Assembly (NCBI GenBank): GCA_963920665.1
Contig: OY987267.1
Coordinates: 3,596,001-3,660,000 of the forward strand
Source: Straminergon stramineum
Taxonomy: Eukaryota; Streptophyta; Bryopsida; Hypnales; Calliergonaceae
Direction of reading: 5' to 3'
DNA: 64,000 nucleotides
Positions 59,501 through 64,000 of the stretch are shown piece by piece. How positions within the stretch are numbered: the stretch's first letter is position 1; each line of letters starts with the position of its first letter. The notes under the pieces were generated by a model. The model saw only the letters and a list, made by a program, of their open reading frames with translations. It searched no databases and had not been told where the DNA came from. A program made the position numbers and the translations under genes.

Positions 59501-62500
59501 TGTGTATGTCGTTTCCATCCTCTCAACACCCAGTAATTATTGAATTGAAATATCACATTCGAATTGTCTTGATAGTCATTTAATATGAAGTCATTCAATT
59601 TTGTGGAAAGCGCTAGAGCTACTGAACTCAGTTTTGCTTTTGACTGCATCATTTCCTTTATAAGATTTGGAAGTCATCACGTTGACAGTGTACATAGAAA
59701 TGAGTGGTAATATGTGTTTTGATAATTCCTGCGTTTCACTCTAAGATAATAGACTCGGGGGTTCTCAGATCCTAAATCCTTTGTGAATGAAACACTTGTG
59801 TATTCTGGCTCCGAGCTTTGTGGTCTTCTACCATTTTGCCTTTACTGCATACCTTTATGAACGGATATTGGCACAATTCTGTGCTTTTGAGTTCAATTGT
59901 GTTTATCTCATTTGGTTATGTCTGCTTTTTCTTTAAAGAACGTTCAGATTCTTAGTGATTATGTATTGCGCTATTGGGGATGTTCTATGCCGATTCCAAG
60001 TAGTGTTTATTGTCTTGTTTTGCTTGTCGAATATGAGAGTTCCCCCATCTCATATAGCTTCGTTTCTGGTTGCACCCTAATTTTTCCAATTTTTTCAGGT
60101 GGAAGAAATAGGGAACTTGGATGAAGATAAGAGTAAGCTTTTCAAGGAAGCCCTAGCAAGTGAGGGACAACAAGACAACGGGAAGCATAGAATAAACGTG
60201 AAAAAGGTGACAGTCATTTGCAGAAAGGTCATATCAGGTTTCTTTTATGGTGAATATCGAAGGTTGTGTCTATTAGTGGCACACAGACGGGGGGCTCTAT
60301 TGTACTATTTTATTGAACGAGCTGTGTGGTTTTCATTGACACTAGTATGCCCAGTGCCGTTACCATAGTATAATAAAATAGAAGTAAAAGTACTGGTCTA
60401 ATTTTTTAATTCATAAAAATTTCGAAATAAATATTTTTTTTCTGCCTTGAGGTGGAACGACACGAAACAAAGTCCGTGCTCCCCTCCTCCCAAAGAGCTT
60501 TCGCAGAGAGCTTTCCTATGGCAACAAGAATGCGAGCGGGGACGCAGGGCTCGGGAGATCTCACCGTTACAAAATCAAAACAAATAGTCTCATTATAGGT
60601 ATATATGGCACATCATACCTGAGAAATGTTTCCTAATAGCAGTTTTTGCTGATATTACAAGGTCTGCGAAGATGATGACGTCAAGAAAACAAAGAAGCTG
60701 CAAAGAAAACTTCTTCCTCCCCGGCCACGAAAACCACGAGCTCATGCACAGAAAAAGCTGGAGGGTTCTATATACGTGAATGGCTCTGGGGTAAAGATGA
60801 TTGCATTTTTTGATTGTTTGAAGTATTTGTTTTGCCTACATGTTTTACTTAATGACAGTTTTAGTGTTAAAATCTGTGATCTACTCCTGTACTCTCTGGC
60901 TTAGGTTAGTTAACACCTGGCTCCTCGTTTCTATCGCCTTTGCATTCACAATCTCGTGGTGAAGGTAGGGCTTGCATTGCGAGAAGGTTCTGTACTTGGT
61001 GTCTGATGTTAACTGGATGTTGATGCCAGGCTTCATGCTCCGCTGCAGCCGCTGAGGTTCCTTTGGGAGGAACCACGTCACTATCTGATGGAGTGAGGCA
61101 ATTGAAAATAGAGGGAGGTGCAAAATTAACAGAACTTGTACTAGCCTCTAGTGTCGGTGTAGAATCTGAGTCGTTGGATGCATTTCCTCCGATCAGTTCG
61201 AACTCGCATGGTGGGTTTTACACATTGCACTACTATGGTTCCTTGTCATGCATCACAATCTATGTTAATGAATTGTTTCACATATGCACCATGAATGAAT
61301 TGCGAATTCTGTGGTCGGGGTGAATCGTTTAATTTACGGCTTAGAAATCCGTGGGTTACTTGCGATGGAATTCAAATCCACCTTCATTTTTCGTGGCATG
61401 GAATCGTGTCCAGGGTCCTACGTAGTGTTTGGGTCTTTTGAGAATGCATCGCTTAGAACACGTTATGAAACGAGAAATAGCACTCAAGGTGAATGCTGTG
61501 ACTCGTATGTATATGCTAGTCTCAATTAACGATGTTGAAAGTGTCACGAAGGCGTTACTTTTGCGTGCTAACGATATTTCTGCTGTCGGATGTTGTCTGG
61601 ACAGACATCAGCGTCCAGTACGGGTCACCTGTTAGGTGACTGAGTGAATGGTCGTTCGGTTTCGGATATTTTTAGCGGATGAACTGTCTATCATGCCTTC
61701 AGTAGCATTTAGGGTTTTAGGGGACAGTATACTAATATTTGAGTACAAAATTCGATTGTGCAAATATCAGAGGATGGAAATGGCAATGTCGAGAAACAAA
61801 ACTCTGAGACTTGGATTGTGGATAGTGCGGGTGTGGTGCATCCAAGAGAGTCACAAAGTCATCATGTTCAGAATGGTGTAATCTTGACAACTTCCAGGCG
61901 GCCAAAGCGGCGCTTGATACCTACAGGTCTTGGAAACATATTTTTAGATTTATTGCTTCATTTAGAGTGAAATAAACGCAATGATTGTATTAAGGTTTTC
62001 CTTTTTGTGTTTCGACAACTTCTTTCTTAGAATGCTTTTGTTCCTGTTCTTCTTAGCCGCTGAAAATCATTCGTAAATCATCTGATGCTTGCCGATCATG
62101 TATTCTTGTGTACGTTCAAATTTCACTACCAGCTTTATAACCTTACTCCAATCCTTTTTGTTTCATTCTCTAATATTTTCTAGTTGCTTTCTCTTGTCGT
62201 TGGTTACAGAGATCGATAAAGACTCAATTGATGCTAAGAGGAGAAAAACAGTAGTCCAGATTGATAGCGATGGGGAACATGAAGTTCAGGAGTTCGCGAA
62301 TGAAAACAAGTTGCTGAACGATGAGGTTCATAGAGTTTCTTGTGTAGATTCAGCTGAAGTTGTCGTTCTTGGCAGCCGAAAGGATAGCTCGCAAAGAGTG
62401 CAGCTGGAGAATATGCCGTCTGGAAATTGGTTGGTTTCAAGTCCGCAGGTGCGTTGGTCAATGGCCTCGGAGAAAACTCTCGTGTTTGGTGATTGATGTA

Positions 62501-63727
62501 GGAATGAAGTAGCATATATGGACCAGACTAACGACATAGGCCTTAGATAACCACTGCATGCTGCATTTAGCCCTTATCTAAATAAAATTTGAATCTTGAA
62601 TGTGTGTAAGTTTTCGTAACGTTTTAAATTCGTAACTGTGCCCTTTCGGTGAGGTGTGGTGCAGGGCGGATATAATAACTCTGAAGATGAATTTGCGAAA
62701 CCCCTCTCTGGAAAGAGGCGAAGTTCCAGCAGGTTCTATCAGGATTCGGAGCCTCGTAACTTCTCATGTACAGCCTGTGGGATGCTCCTTAAGAACCGAG
62801 AGGTCATGAAACATCCATCCCTGGACGTGGGCATTTGCAGAAAGTGTAAGAACTTTCTGTTCAGCGGACCATTCAACAAGGTTAATTGTCTTACCATTTT
62901 AGTGTCCATTTTGAGATAGGTTAGGTTTCGTTACTTTCGCGAGCGCCGACACTTGCTTTTGCTATATTAATTCAGTATAATTACCAAGCAGAGACGTTAC
63001 GTGTGTGGCATCGTTTTCCCAGAACCCCGACCTCATTGCATTTTCTAGGTGTTTGCAGGACGACGATGGGCACGAGGATGAATGTCGGTGGTGTGGACAA
63101 GGGGGTGATGTCTTGTGCTGCGAATCATGTGACAAAGTGTTTTGTTGTCCTTGTATCAAACGAAACTTGGGTGATGAAGTCTGTGATCAGATTGCCGAAA
63201 GTGAAGATTGGAAGTGTTTTTTCTGCAACAAGCAGCCCTTACACGCCCTGCGTCTACAGTATCAAGCTGTGAAAGATGCTCTAAAGGCACAGCAAATGCA
63301 GCCAGACACTGAGGATGATTTTGGTGGTGATTACAGGATTCCCAGTACTAAGAAAAGGTCGGTGCTTTCGGAGTCTATAACTCATGAAATCACTGTTTTT
63401 CTTCTGGCTGGACCCAATCAACAATGTAATGCTTGTTGACTAGATATGCACGCTTTCATACTTTGTGGATTTGCGCCAATTCTGAGTCGATAAGATAATT
63501 TATATACTGTTTTGCGAAAAGAATTACATCGTGAATGTTTATTTCCTTACTGATGTTTTTATTCTTCTGACTAAGCAGTATTTGCAATGTTCTCGAAAGG
63601 CCTAGCGTCTGAATTTGGATGAGTGTGCAATGAACGCTGACGCAGGAATAGGCGAAAAAACATTCGAAGAGTATTGGATGATGGAGAGCTCGATGAGAAG
63701 ACTAAGCAACTACTGGCTCTCGAAAAA
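56588..63727 (+). CDS. ATRX: ATRX-type SNF2 chromatin remodeler (CHR20-like), N-terminal 852 codons, runs off window
   Basis: ATRX is a nuclear ATPase that, with histone H3.3 chaperones, maintains heterochromatin. Fifteen in-phase exons: 56588-56688, 57432-57792, 58069-58131, 58299-58394, 58636-58728, 58921-59111, 59263-59503, 60099-60206, 60662-60790, 61030-61210, 61771-61926, 62210-62448, 62665-62880, 63059-63357, 63646-63727. The start is supported by an in-frame TAG four codons upstream. After an acidic stretch (residues about 95-150) come blocks typical of plant ATRX: DAGQDLPQLYKLLEKQLPEL, TEAWRKRTHW, EGASGFLETK and KWASVYLASTPEQAAQMGLD. KRRKTVVQIDSDGE lies in exon 12. The ADD domain has a GATA-like finger (Cys688, 691, 711, 714) and a PHD-like finger (Cys734, 737, 746, 749, 754, 757, 778, 781). 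Exon 15 encodes RRKNIRRVLDDGELDEKTKQ, which in plant ATRX precedes the helicase. The ATPase core is outside the window. Confidence 0.93.
62725..63240 (+). other. ADD-type zinc-finger domain of ATRX
   Basis: Encoded by exons 13 and 14. CTACGMLLKNREV begins the GATA-like finger and CRKCKNFLFSG ends it. ECRWCGQGGDVLCCESCDKV and FCCPCIKRNL, then WKCFFCNKQP, form the PHD-like finger. In animal ATRX this module reads histone H3 unmodified at K4 and methylated at K9. The cysteines needed for zinc are present here. Confidence 0.85.
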
Positions 63728-64000
63728 GTAAGTAACGAACTTTAGAATTGACTGAATAAGATTTCATGTTCTTGCCATGCAAGTTCTGCTTTCCCTGTGC
63801 GGGAATATTCTAGTGTGGATGGTCTTTGACATTATACAGCCATTCCGTTTAGCTATTTGAACGTGTCGATGAACCTTGCCTCCTGATTTTCCTGGGTATG
63901 CTTCGTAGCACGTTACAGAGTATTGACGTGAGGTGTTTACTTCTTTCATATTGATTTCGGTATTAGTTCTTCTATTAGGTGTTATTTGCGTTGCCTGTCT
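63728..64000 (+). other. ATRX intron, cut by the window end
   Basis: Starts GTAAGTAAC after exon 15. No acceptor followed by the expected continuation is visible before the window ends. Confidence 0.6.

Noticed and set aside
1..64000. tRNA, rRNA or other structured RNA genes
   Set aside because: I saw no tRNA B-box-type GGTTCGANNCC with a matching A box, and no rRNA-like stretches, though a covariance-model scan would be more sensitive.

Overview
The window is nuclear DNA of a land plant. Its genes have GT-AG introns of roughly 70 to 700 bases, and two of them resemble known plant proteins closely: the spindle checkpoint protein MAD1 and the plant form of the chromatin remodeler ATRX. Most of the rest is AT-rich, CpG-poor, stop-ridden transposon debris. 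The compact introns would fit a bryophyte or another non-seed plant, but I cannot name the species from sequence alone.

Layout. Bases 1-23,100 are transposon-derived: a four-copy tandem repeat of about 180 bp (0.59-1.26 kb); a decayed protein-coding stretch of unknown family (1.7-5.1 kb); a very long LTR-like repeat (6.84-13.69 kb) split by a complete CACTA transposon with TIRs and a 3-bp target duplication (8,542-11,773); an inverted partial copy of the same LTR (14.9-16.35 kb); remains of a second CACTA-like element (16.4-19.1 kb); and a minus-strand hAT-like transposase relic (19.8-21.5 kb). Bases 23.1-32.7 kb hold the MAD1 leader and gene (16 coding exons, plus strand). Bases 33.0-36.65 kb hold a pair of direct repeats that look like LTRs. 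Bases 37.3-39.35 kb hold a minus-strand gene of six coding exons for a 263-residue protein ending in an R-SNARE motif with no membrane anchor; its N-terminal half is built from two different tandem repeats. Bases 40.5-55.2 kb are again repeats: a minisatellite, a full antisense copy of the long LTR (43.7-48.0 kb), a solo-LTR-like unit, a nearly perfect long hairpin (49.1-49.5 kb), a close pair of copia-like LTRs, and about four degenerate copies of a 400-bp repeat. Bases 55.4-64.0 kb hold the leader and the first 15 coding exons of ATRX (852 codons, through the ADD zinc-finger domain); the ATPase core lies beyond the window.

The three genes are separate transcription units. MAD1 and ATRX both act on chromosomes, but nothing here shows that they are co-regulated beyond a telobox-like motif upstream of each. 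The least described item is the small soluble R-SNARE-like protein with its repeat-built N-terminus. Exon coordinates were derived by hand from splice sites, reading-frame phase and remembered family resemblance; no database search was run.
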